Translations under genes and position numbers: made by a program
The notes under the pieces: model-generated
Databases searched by the model: none
What the model saw: only the letters and a program-made list of their open reading frames with translations
What the model was told of the DNA's origin: nothing
Assembly (NCBI GenBank): GCA_964493945.1
Contig: CAZBQG010000106.1
Span: forward strand, 1-14,244
Direction of reading: 5' to 3'
Length of the DNA: 14,244 nt
Source of the DNA: CAZBQG01 sp964493945
Lineage (GTDB): Bacteria; Pseudomonadota; Alphaproteobacteria; Rhodospirillales; UBA2165
Shown here: positions 1-6,525 of the stretch, piece by piece
How the letters are laid out: each line of letters opens with the position of its first letter
Numbering within the stretch: the first letter of the stretch is position 1

Positions 1-1
1 A

Positions 2-1429
2 TCAGAGTGAATCACAAATCAGGTAATCAAGCGAGGTAAATGGGGGCGTCCAGATGTTCAGGGGATCGAGGGCGCGTTTGATGTCGCTCATCACATTCCA
101 GCCCTCCCCATGTTCGGCTTCCAGGAATTTCATCTTGCCTATCCCCACGCCATGCTCCCCGGTGCAGGTGCCGTCCAGGGCCAGGGCGCGCTCCACCACG
201 CGGCGGTTGATCTCATTGGCGGCCTCCAGGTCGGCCTCGCGCTCATCGGGGCCGATGAGCATGGCCGTGTGGAAATTGCCGTCCCCGACATGACCGACGA
301 TGGGGGCGGTCAGGCGGCTTTCCTCCAGGTCTTTTTTGGTTTCCATGATGCATTGGGCCAGGTTGGAAATGGGCACGCAGACATCGGTGGCAAAGGCCGC
401 GCAACCCGGCCTGAGGGCGATGGCCGCATAGGCCGCATCGTGGCGCGCCTGCCATAATTTGGTGCGCTCCGCTTCATCCGTCGTCCATTTGAAATTGCCG
501 CCCCCATGTTCGGCGCAAATTTCCGCCATGCGGGCGGCCTGTTCCTCCACACCGGTGGTGGAGCCGTGGAATTCCAAAAACAATGTGGGCCTGACCGGGT
601 AGTCCAGATTGGAATATTTATTCACCGCATCCAGTTGAACCTCATCCAGCAACTCGATCCTGGCCATGGGCAGGCCCCATTGGATGGTGGCGATCACTGC
701 ATCGACGGCACCGGCAAGGCTCTCGAAGGAAACAACGGCCGCCGACACCGCTTCGGGAATGCCGTAAAGCTTTAAAGTGATGGAGGTCATCACGCCCAAG
801 GTGCCTTCCGATCCTATCAATAAACGGGTGAGGTCATAGCCGGCGGATGATTTCCTGGCCCGGCGCCCGGTGCGGATGATGCGTCCATCGGCCAGCACGG
901 CACCGACCCCCAGCACGTTTTCGCGCATGGTCCCGTAACGCACCGCGTTGGTGCCCGATGCCCGGGTCGCGGCCATGCCCCCGATGGAGGCATCGGCGCC
1001 GGGATCGATGGGGAAAAACAATCCGGTGTCGCGGAGATAATCGTTGAGCTTCTTTCGCGTGACGCCGGGCTGCACGGTGGCGTCCATATCGACGGCGTTG
1101 ACTTCCAGCACCTCGTCCATTTGGGACAAATCCAGGCAGATACCACCATGCGGGGCGGCCAGATGCCCTTCGACCGAGGTTCCGGTGCCGTAAGGAATGA
1201 CCGGTACAAGGTGTTGGGCAGCGGCCTTGACGATGGCGCTTACCTCATCACTGCTTCTGGCGAAGGCCACTCCGTCGGCGGGCAACAGATCGTGGAAGGA
1301 AAAATCCCTGGCATGGTTTTCCCGTTGGGCCAGGGAGGTGGAGACTCGTTCTTTGCCCAATAACTTAGTGAGTTCGGCCAGGAGCGCCTTAACGGCATCC
1401 TGATCCACTCTTTTGCCAGCCTCGGTCAT
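2..1429 (-). CDS. FAD-binding oxidoreductase, GlcD / D-lactate dehydrogenase (cytochrome) type
   Basis: A flavoprotein of the glycolate oxidase GlcD/D-lactate dehydrogenase family, expected to oxidise a D-2-hydroxyacid and pass electrons to the respiratory chain; the substrate cannot be read from sequence. With the chosen ATG it has 475 residues, normal for the family. The FAD (PCMH-type) domain shows IPYGTGTSVEGH (residues 78-89), DPGADASIGG (142-151) and IGSEGTLG (205-212). The C-terminal domain shows GHVGDGNFH (379-387) and GEHGVGIGK (424-431), which carry family-typical substrate and metal ligands. The start at 1429 is supported by GGGAGG five bases upstream and by the ATGA overlap with the DUF1989 gene; a longer in-frame extension to 1519 would run inside that gene. 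The usual ending after LDPLNI (MNPGKI-like) is absent. From residue 460 the protein continues WTPPFTSLDYL and stops at positions 2-4, which suggests a sequence junction or truncation near position 52. Confidence 0.9.
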   Translation of the reverse strand: MTEAGKRVDQDAVKALLAELTKLLGKERVSTSLAQRENHARDFSFHDLLPADGVAFARSSDEVSAIVKAAAQHLVPVIPYGTGTSVEGHLAAPHGGICLDLSQMDEVLEVNAVDMDATVQPGVTRKKLNDYLRDTGLFFPIDPGADASIGGMAATRASGTNAVRYGTMRENVLGVGAVLADGRIIRTGRRARKSSAGYDLTRLLIGSEGTLGVMTSITLKLYGIPEAVSAAVVSFESLAGAVDAVIATIQWGLPMARIELLDEVQLDAVNKYSNLDYPVRPTLFLEFHGSTTGVEEQAARMAEICAEHGGGNFKWTTDEAERTKLWQARHDAAYAAIALRPGCAAFATDVCVPISNLAQCIMETKKDLEESRLTAPIVGHVGDGNFHTAMLIGPDEREADLEAANEINRRVVERALALDGTCTGEHGVGIGKMKFLEAEHGEGWNVMSDIKRALDPLNIWTPPFTSLDYLICDSL

Positions 1430-2181
1430 TTTTTCCTCCCATCGCAGTCCCAGATTTCCACCCGCAAGCCGCCCGGTTGGGGGCCTGAACAGGCACCGGG
1501 GCAGGCCGAAAGGGCGCATATCACGTCCATCTCGGCATAGAATTCAACATAATTGCCGGCCATTGCCACCGGCGGATCGTAAAACATTTTTCCTTTATCA
1601 TTGAGACCGGTGACCATGAAAAGATTTAGCGGGTCCGGTACCTCAAGAGGCCCGATGCCAAAGGGGGCAAGCGCATTGGTCAGATTGTCACGGCAATTGG
1701 GCAGGCCCATTTCACCGGTGCGCGTGAAATGGAGGAATTCGTCGCACATATTGAACAAAAGATCATGGGGCACGGCGCCGCTGGGGCGAGGCGTGTGGTC
1801 CACCGTATCGGCAATGAAGGTCAGCATGGGCCGGCGGTAAACCGGGTGGCTCCATAACTGGTCACCCGCCGTCACATGGCTGCCATGAACGCCCCGGGTC
1901 CGGCTTTGGGAAAAATACTCGCGCGGGTCTTCCCGGTTGAAAAGAACAAAATCCGCCACCTGGCTGTCCTTGTCGCACTGAATGCGAAGGATTTGGCCTT
2001 CCGCCATCGTAAAGCCATGTCCGGTCTTGCCGGGGATCGAGAATTGTTCACAGGCGCGGCGGGGCACATCTTCATTGGCGAGGCGGTCATAAAAACGCCA
2101 TGCCTCCCCGCCCAGCTCCAGCCCGGCCAGGGCTCTCGGCCCATCGGGGCCCAGCAAATCAGCCTTCCCGGAGTTATTCAT
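1426..2181 (-). CDS. DUF1989 (urea carboxylase-associated family) protein
   Basis: A 251-residue cytosolic protein of the DUF1989 family, the domain of the urea carboxylase-associated/aminomethyltransferase-like proteins. Biochemical function is unsettled. Visible family features are GVHGSHVTAGDQLW (97-110), the HDLLFNMCDE segment (139-148) and ALSACPGACSG (223-233). The His and Cys residues in the last two segments (H139, C146, C227, C231) are candidate metal ligands, by analogy with structures of the family that bind zinc; this is from memory. The start ATG at 2179-2181 has GAGG about eight bases upstream. Its TGA overlaps the ATG of the FAD oxidoreductase (ATGA), so the two are co-transcribed and probably translationally coupled. 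No urea carboxylase or allophanate hydrolase gene is in view, so the usual urea context is missing. The pairing suggests work on a small organic acid or amine, but that is only inference. Confidence 0.87.
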   Translation of the reverse strand: MNNSGKADLLGPDGPRALAGLELGGEAWRFYDRLANEDVPRRACEQFSIPGKTGHGFTMAEGQILRIQCDKDSQVADFVLFNREDPREYFSQSRTRGVHGSHVTAGDQLWSHPVYRRPMLTFIADTVDHTPRPSGAVPHDLLFNMCDEFLHFTRTGEMGLPNCRDNLTNALAPFGIGPLEVPDPLNLFMVTGLNDKGKMFYDPPVAMAGNYVEFYAEMDVICALSACPGACSGPQPGGLRVEIWDCDGRKK

Positions 2182-2196
2182 CGATCCGCCTCACCC

Positions 2197-2225
2197 TTGA
2201 ATTTCACCGAAAATCAATCTATACT
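2197..2225 (+). promoter_or_regulatory. sigma70-type promoter for the small exported protein
   Basis: TTGAAT at 2197-2202 and TATACT at 2220-2225 are separated by exactly 17 bases. They match the consensus -35 and -10 hexamers at 4/6 and 5/6 positions. The expected transcription start, about 2232, lies just before AGGAGG (2241-2246) and the ATG at 2254. On the opposite strand the same AT-rich stretch reads TATAGT (2228-2223), so it could also provide a -10 for the divergent DUF1989 gene, but I found no good -35 for that direction. Confidence 0.7.
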
Positions 2226-2253
2226 ATATTCATTGTCGATAGGAGGTTTCGCT

Positions 2254-2616
2254 ATGACGCGCCATGGAAGTTTAGGCCTGATCGGGTTGGCGGTTGTACT
2301 GGCGACGGCACTGTTTTGGCAAAGTACGCCCTTTGCCTCGGCCGGCGACCCCCACGCGGATTACATGCAATGTCTGACCAATGGCTACGGCGCCCCCGAA
2401 GTGGGTGGGCAATCGGCCATAGTGCGGGGCTATTATTCCTGCACCAAGGAAGCCAATACTTATCGGCGGGAACTGGTCAGCAGCGGGATTGCCGTCGACC
2501 GGGTCGAGCGTCAGGTCTATCGCATTAACGAGGTGGCCTTTGCCAAATATAAGGGCCTTGATTTCAGGGACACGGTAGGCTGTCTGTCAAAGCAAGTGAA
2601 CAAGCCCCTTTCCTGA
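2254..2616 (+). CDS. Small exported protein with three cysteines, function unknown
   Basis: I do not recognise this 120-residue protein. It begins with a clear Sec signal peptide: a short basic start, a hydrophobic core (about residues 7-22) and a likely cleavage after ASA at 28-30. The mature part is about 90 residues, soluble and periplasmic. It has three cysteines (C40, C63, C110) and a mostly helical, charged central region (about 64-98). C40 and C63 could form a disulfide, leaving C110 free or available for dimerisation. The start is set by a perfect AGGAGG seven bases upstream; an in-frame extension to 1876 runs over the divergent DUF1989 gene and is rejected. The gene has its own promoter and a terminator 28 bases after the stop, so it is probably monocistronic. 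Three of the four flanking elements (promoter, SD, terminator) are near-consensus, which suggests real and possibly strong expression. Confidence 0.82.
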   Translation: MTRHGSLGLIGLAVVLATALFWQSTPFASAGDPHADYMQCLTNGYGAPEVGGQSAIVRGYYSCTKEANTYRRELVSSGIAVDRVERQVYRINEVAFAKYKGLDFRDTVGCLSKQVNKPLS

Positions 2617-2643
2617 TCTCAAAGGGCGCCAGGAGCGGCCCTG

Positions 2644-2673
2644 ACCCCGCCTTACCGGCGGGGTTTTTGTTTT
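2644..2673 (+). terminator. Rho-independent terminator after the small exported protein gene
   Basis: Arms 2644-2651 (ACCCCGCC) and 2657-2664 (GGCGGGGT) form a perfect 8-bp GC-rich stem with a 5-base loop. It is followed by TTTTTGTTTT (2664-2673). The structure points along the plus strand only, since no T run lies on the other side. It ends only about four bases before the Shine-Dalgarno of the next gene, so that operon either starts upstream and reads through, or uses a promoter I cannot see. Confidence 0.88.
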
Positions 2674-2692
2674 GGCGGAGGGGAAGAAGCCC

Positions 2693-3376
2693 ATGAGCGA
2701 AACGATTCGCCTGGCCGTATTCGATTGTGACGGCACTTTGGTTGATTCCCAGCATGCCATTCTGGACGCCATGGGTCAGGCCTTCCGGGCCGAAGGACGG
2801 GAGGCGCCCGATCCCCATGCGGTGCGGAGAATCATCGGGCTCGAATTGTCCCATGCCATGGCCCAGCTTCTGCCCGAAGCGGAGCATCAAACCCATTTGG
2901 ATCTGGCCGAGGCCTATCGGGGCGTGGCTTACGCCCAGCGCCAGCAGGGGATGCATGAAGAGCCTTTGTTCGAGGGCGCCAGGGAAGTGATTGAAACTTT
3001 GGCGGCGGCGGGCTGGATGTTGGGGGTGGCCACCGGAAAATCCAGCCGGGGCCTGGCCGAAGTGCTGACCGGTCACGGCGTAGACAAATATTTCTCCACC
3101 CTGCAGACGGTGGATACGGCGTCCGGCAAGCCAGCCCCCGGCATGCTGCTTCAGGCCATGAGCGAGACCGGTGCGGAGCCGGCCCGGACCGTGATGATTG
3201 GCGATACCAGTTACGATATGCTGATGGCTGGCAATGCCCACGCCTCTGCCCTGGGTGTTTCCTGGGGCTATCACGCCCGGGATGAATTGCGGGACGCCGG
3301 CGCCCAATTGATCATTGATGACTTTGGCCAGATGCAAAAGGCCCTGGAAACCCTGCTGGCAGGGGCCGCCCCATGA
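2693..3376 (+). CDS. HAD-IA family phosphatase (phosphoglycolate phosphatase-like)
   Basis: A 227-residue cytosolic haloacid dehalogenase-superfamily hydrolase, probably a Mg2+-dependent phosphomonoesterase. All four HAD motifs are present. Motif I is DCDGTLVDS, with nucleophile D11 and acid/base D13. Motif II is ATGKS, with T114. Motif III is K146 in SGKPAPGM. Motif IV is IGDTSYDM, with D171 and D175. A helical C1-type cap lies between motifs I and II (about residues 20-85), as in Gph-like enzymes. The ATG at 2693 is chosen because GGAGGGG lies about nine bases upstream; an in-frame TTG at 2672 lies in the terminator tail. Its stop overlaps the next start (ATGA at 3373-3376). The HAD-ATP12 order recurs in alphaproteobacterial genomes as I recall them, so this is probably a housekeeping metabolite-repair or general phosphatase. 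The true substrate is not visible; phosphoglycolate is only the family name. Confidence 0.9.
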   Translation: MSETIRLAVFDCDGTLVDSQHAILDAMGQAFRAEGREAPDPHAVRRIIGLELSHAMAQLLPEAEHQTHLDLAEAYRGVAYAQRQQGMHEEPLFEGAREVIETLAAAGWMLGVATGKSSRGLAEVLTGHGVDKYFSTLQTVDTASGKPAPGMLLQAMSETGAEPARTVMIGDTSYDMLMAGNAHASALGVSWGYHARDELRDAGAQLIIDDFGQMQKALETLLAGAAP

Positions 3377-4092
3377 CCGATTGGAGCGGCGGTAAGCGGG
3401 ATTACAATTCGGCCAAAGCCGTATCCGTGGCCGATGGCTATGGCGTAGAGCTGGATGGCGTGCTTTTGACCAGTCCTGGTGCCCGGCAATTGGTCGTTCC
3501 TTCGCTGCCTTTGGCGCAAGCCATGGCTGGGGAGTGGGCCAGCCATGGCGAGGCGATCGAGCCCGCCAAAATGCCCTTGTCATGCATGGCCGCGACGGCG
3601 CTTGATCGCATCGAGCCCCGCTTGGCCGAAATGACGCGGCTGACGGTCATGTTCGGGACAACCGATCTGATGTGTTACCGCGCCAACGGTCCCGATGAAT
3701 TGGCCGCGCGCGAAGCCGGGGAATGGCAGCCCATGCTGGACTGGGCCGCCCAGTGGCTGGGCGCGACGCTTGCCGTTACCGATGGCGTGGTTCCGGTCAA
3801 TCAATCCCAGGCGGTGCTGGATGGTTTCACCCGGGCGGTGGAGGAATTGGACCTTTTCGCGTTGACCGCGGTTTCGGCCCTGGCGGCCGCATCCAAATCC
3901 CTGGTCATTGCCCTGGCACTCAAGGCCGGGCACATCGACGCCAAGCGGGCCGCCGATCTGGCTTTGCTTGATGATTTGTTTCAATTGGAACGCTGGGGCG
4001 AGGATGCCGAGGCCCGGGCCCGGCTGGAACGTATCGCCCTTGATTTGGCGGATGGGGAGAGGTTCCTGCTTTTGTTGGCCAGCAAGGCGTGA
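3373..4092 (+). CDS. ATP12-family chaperone protein
   Basis: A 239-residue cytosolic protein of the ATP12 family, which in mitochondria chaperones the F1-ATPase alpha subunit during F1 assembly; alphaproteobacteria keep the bacterial homologue. Characteristic segments are all present: LLTSPGARQLVVPSLPLAQA (31-50), the TTDLMCYRA...EWQPMLDW stretch (96-124), SLVIALAL (176-183) and LDDLFQLERWGEDAEA (199-214). The conserved acidic residues of that last helix match the region important in yeast Atp12. There is no signal peptide or targeting presequence, as expected for a bacterial protein. The start overlaps the HAD phosphatase stop by four bases (ATGA), so coupling is likely, and pccB follows 26 bases after the stop. 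Length and motifs are intact. F1F0 ATP synthase genes are not in view. Confidence 0.93.
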   Translation: MTDWSGGKRDYNSAKAVSVADGYGVELDGVLLTSPGARQLVVPSLPLAQAMAGEWASHGEAIEPAKMPLSCMAATALDRIEPRLAEMTRLTVMFGTTDLMCYRANGPDELAAREAGEWQPMLDWAAQWLGATLAVTDGVVPVNQSQAVLDGFTRAVEELDLFALTAVSALAAASKSLVIALALKAGHIDAKRAADLALLDDLFQLERWGEDAEARARLERIALDLADGERFLLLLASKA

Positions 4093-4118
4093 TGGTATAA
4101 GGTTAAGCTGGAGCAGCG

Positions 4119-5651
4119 ATGTACGAAATTATCCGTCAATTGGAAGAACGCCGCGCCCAGGCCCGGGCAGGTGGCGGGCCCAAAAGGGTAGATGCCCAGC
4201 ATCAGCGGGGCAAGCTCACCGCGCGCGAGCGCCTGGAACTTCTGTTCGATGCCGGAACCTTTGAAGAATGGGACATGTTCGTCACCCATCGTTCCACCGA
4301 TTTCGGCATGGAGGACAAATCCATACCGGGCGACGGGGTGGTTACCGGTTACGGCAAGGTCAATGGGCGGCTGGTCTTCGTGTTCAGCCAGGATTTTACC
4401 GTCCTCGGCGGCTCCTTGTCAGAAACCCATGCCGAAAAAATCTGCAAGATCATGGATCAGGCCATGACGGTGGGGGCGCCGGTCATCGGGCTCAATGATT
4501 CGGGCGGTGCCCGCATCCAGGAAGGGGTCTCCTCGCTGGCCGGTTATGCCGAAGTGTTCCAGCGCAATGTTCTGGCTTCGGGCGTGGTGCCGCAAATCTC
4601 CATGGTCATGGGGCCCTGCGCGGGCGGAGCGGTCTATTCGCCGGCGACTACGGATTTCATATTCATGGTGGCCAATACGTCCTACATGTTCGTCACCGGG
4701 CCCGATGTGGTGAAGGCCGTCACCCATGAAGAGGTAACCCAGGAGGAACTGGGTGGGGCCAGCACCCATATGACCCGCTCAGGCGTTGCCGATGGGGCCT
4801 TTGAGACGGATGTGGATGCCATCGGCCAATTGCGCCGCTTCATTGATTTCCTGCCGGGCTCCAACCTGGAAAAACCGCCGATCCGCGAAACCGACGATCC
4901 ACCCAGCCGCCAGGAGCCTTCCCTGGATACCTTGGTTCCGGCCAATCCCAACGAGCCCTATGACGTGAAGGAGCTGATCCTGAAGCTGGTGGATGAGGGG
5001 GATTTTTTCGAATTACAGCCCGAACATGCGGCCAATATGGTCATCGGATTTGGCCGGCTCGAAGGATCGACCGTCGGCTTTATCGCCAATCAGCCCATGG
5101 TGCTGGCCGGCTGCCTGGACATCAATGCCTCGGTCAAGGCGGCCCGCTTTATCCGCTTTTGCGATTGCTTCAATATTCCGCTTGTATCCTTGGTCGATGT
5201 ACCCGGCTTTCTGCCCGGCACCGAACAAGAATATGGGGGCCTGATCCGCCATGGGGCCAAGTTGCTTTATGCCTTCGCCGAGGCCACCGTGCCTAAGCTG
5301 ACGGTGATCACCCGCAAGGCCTATGGCGGGGCTTATATAGTCATGAGTTCCAAGCATCTGCGCGGCGATGTGAATTTCGCCTGGCCCAGCGCGGAAATTG
5401 CGGTCATGGGATCGAAGGGCGCCGTCGAGATTATTTTCCGCCAGGATATGGATGACGAGGAAAAAATCGCCGAGCGGGAAAAGGAATATCAGGATCAATT
5501 CGCCAACCCCTTCCGGGTCGGCACAAGGGGCTATATCGATGATGTGATCATGCCCCATAATACGCGGGCCAGATTGTGCCGCTCGCTGGTCATGCTGGCC
5601 AACAAGAAACTTGAAAATCCATGGAAGAAGCACGGGAACATACCACTGTGA
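4119..5651 (+). CDS. pccB: Propionyl-CoA/acyl-CoA carboxylase beta (carboxyltransferase) subunit
   Basis: The 510-residue biotin-dependent carboxyltransferase subunit moves CO2 from carboxybiotin to an acyl-CoA, normally making (S)-methylmalonyl-CoA from propionyl-CoA with the biotinylated PccA subunit. The N-terminal half holds the acyl-CoA-side oxyanion segment SGGARIQEG (128-136) and GPCAGGAVYSPA (165-176). The C-terminal half holds GFLPGTEQEYGG (363-374), RKAYGGAY (399-406) and AEIAVMGSKGAVEIIF (425-440). Length and both crotonase-like domains are complete. GGAG lies five bases before the ATG. pccA is not in the window. At residue 407 the usual GGAYDVM motif reads GGAYIVM, with a rare ATA codon. 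Asp at this site is associated with propionyl-CoA preference and Ile with acetyl-CoA acceptance in actinobacterial enzymes, so the substrate range may be wider than the name implies. The stop overlaps the next start by one base (TGATG). Confidence 0.95.
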   Translation: MYEIIRQLEERRAQARAGGGPKRVDAQHQRGKLTARERLELLFDAGTFEEWDMFVTHRSTDFGMEDKSIPGDGVVTGYGKVNGRLVFVFSQDFTVLGGSLSETHAEKICKIMDQAMTVGAPVIGLNDSGGARIQEGVSSLAGYAEVFQRNVLASGVVPQISMVMGPCAGGAVYSPATTDFIFMVANTSYMFVTGPDVVKAVTHEEVTQEELGGASTHMTRSGVADGAFETDVDAIGQLRRFIDFLPGSNLEKPPIRETDDPPSRQEPSLDTLVPANPNEPYDVKELILKLVDEGDFFELQPEHAANMVIGFGRLEGSTVGFIANQPMVLAGCLDINASVKAARFIRFCDCFNIPLVSLVDVPGFLPGTEQEYGGLIRHGAKLLYAFAEATVPKLTVITRKAYGGAYIVMSSKHLRGDVNFAWPSAEIAVMGSKGAVEIIFRQDMDDEEKIAEREKEYQDQFANPFRVGTRGYIDDVIMPHNTRARLCRSLVMLANKKLENPWKKHGNIPL

Positions 5652-6133
5652 TGAAACAAATTGCCAAGGCAGCTCTGCTGGCCACAATCTTTTGCTACCT
5701 CGCCCCAGATGGGGCCCAGGCGCGCGACAGGCATGTGGGATACTATTATCCCAAACCCCAGACCATCGAGACCTATAAGGCCCGCGCCCGGCCGCTGTCC
5801 GGCGTTGACAAGGGCAAGCGGATTCAATTCGTGGTCAATCTCAACGTTCATATGCTGAAACGCCCCTATGCGCCTCCATATTCGGTTTTCGTCAAGGGTA
5901 AATTTGGCGAAAAACTGATCATCGTCGCCAACCAGGAAGGTACGCTGAACACTCTGTTCCGCATTCGCGGGTTGCTCGCGACCTTGACCCAGATGGCCCG
6001 CACCATGCCTATTTTCACTGAATTCAAACTGGGAGAGGTTCTTACCTTTTTCGATCTGTTGCACATGCTGGGCTACAAGCGGCTCACCGTAAGCGACGGC
6101 GACAAGCTGGCCCATCAGGTGCTGTTAAAATGA
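5651..6133 (+). CDS. Small exported protein of the pccB operon, function unknown
   Basis: A 160-residue protein with a signal peptide (hydrophobic about residues 7-17, likely cleavage after AQA at 22-24). The mature chain of about 136 residues begins RDRHVGYYYP. I recall related proteins beside alphaproteobacterial pcc genes, with similar HVGYYYP, LIIVA, LTFFDLL and LTVSDG segments. Some carry an annotation as molybdopterin-guanine dinucleotide biosynthesis protein A, which this sequence does not support: there is no nucleotidyltransferase motif and the protein is exported. The ATG at 5651 is preferred over an in-frame start at 5621 because it gives a proper signal peptide and a TGATG junction with pccB. 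The next gene overlaps its stop (ATGA at 6130-6133), so translation is coupled on both sides. Cys15 lies inside the hydrophobic segment without a convincing lipobox. Role unknown. Confidence 0.85.
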   Translation: MKQIAKAALLATIFCYLAPDGAQARDRHVGYYYPKPQTIETYKARARPLSGVDKGKRIQFVVNLNVHMLKRPYAPPYSVFVKGKFGEKLIIVANQEGTLNTLFRIRGLLATLTQMARTMPIFTEFKLGEVLTFFDLLHMLGYKRLTVSDGDKLAHQVLLK

Positions 6134-6519
6134 ATTTTCCCTTTATGCAGCGTGCCGGCAACTGGCGCCCGGCGGCGAATATCAAGCACTACCACGCCCA
6201 TGTTTATTATGACGGCGGGTCGAAAAAACATGCGGGCGATCTGCGCCGCCAGATCGAGCGCGAATTCGACGTGACGGTGGGGCGCTGGCATGACGCGCCC
6301 GTCGGGCCCCATCCCGTTTCCATGTATCAGGTGCTGTTCGAGACGGATCAATTTACTAAATTTGTTCCCTGGCTAAGCCTCAACCGCAAAGGCCTGTCCA
6401 TCCTCATCCATCCCGGTACGAGCAATGGGCTGGAAGATCATACGGATAATGCACTCTGGCTGGGTGAGGCCATAGAGCTTGATACCGAGGTTCTCCGCCG
6501 GTTCGACGCCGCCGGCTGA
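6130..6519 (+). CDS. DOPA 4,5-dioxygenase family protein
   Basis: A 129-residue protein of the Dopa_dioxygen family, non-haem iron extradiol-type enzymes related to fungal and plant-associated DOPA 4,5-dioxygenases. Most bacterial members have no known substrate. Family segments are YHAHVYYD (21-28), VGRWHDAPVGPHPVSMYQV (50-68), VPWLSLNRKGLSILIHP (79-95) and DHTDNALWLGE (103-113). Candidate iron ligands are among H22, H24, H61, H94 and H104. Length is typical. It is the last gene of the run starting at 2693; its ATG overlaps the stop of the exported protein. Its TGA directly abuts the stop codon of the convergent molybdopterin subunit gene, with no spacer. Activity on DOPA is not implied. A catecholic or other ring substrate, or a structural role, is equally possible. 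Confidence 0.88.
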   Translation: MNFPFMQRAGNWRPAANIKHYHAHVYYDGGSKKHAGDLRRQIEREFDVTVGRWHDAPVGPHPVSMYQVLFETDQFTKFVPWLSLNRKGLSILIHPGTSNGLEDHTDNALWLGEAIELDTEVLRRFDAAG

Positions 6520-6525
6520 TCAGCC
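6514..6525. repeat. 12-bp perfect palindrome over two convergent stop codons
   Basis: GGCTGATCAGCC is a perfect palindrome. The plus-strand TGA (6517-6519) and the minus-strand TGA (6522-6520) form its centre. There is no T run on either side, so it does not look like an intrinsic terminator; the symmetry may be chance reinforced by abutting stops. Confidence 0.6.

Noticed and set aside
1429..1519. Longer N-terminus for the FAD oxidoreductase
   Set aside because: The extension lies within the DUF1989 coding region and lacks family similarity. The ATG at 1429 has a good SD and an ATGA overlap.
1876..2253. Longer N-terminus for the small exported protein
   Set aside because: The extension overlaps the divergent DUF1989 gene and would bury the signal peptide and the AGGAGG site.
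2564..3583. 339-codon open frame on the minus strand
   Set aside because: It lies antisense to the HAD and ATP12 genes, both of which have intact family motifs and ribosome sites. Its composition (Gln, His and Gly rich) is typical of a GC-driven shadow frame.
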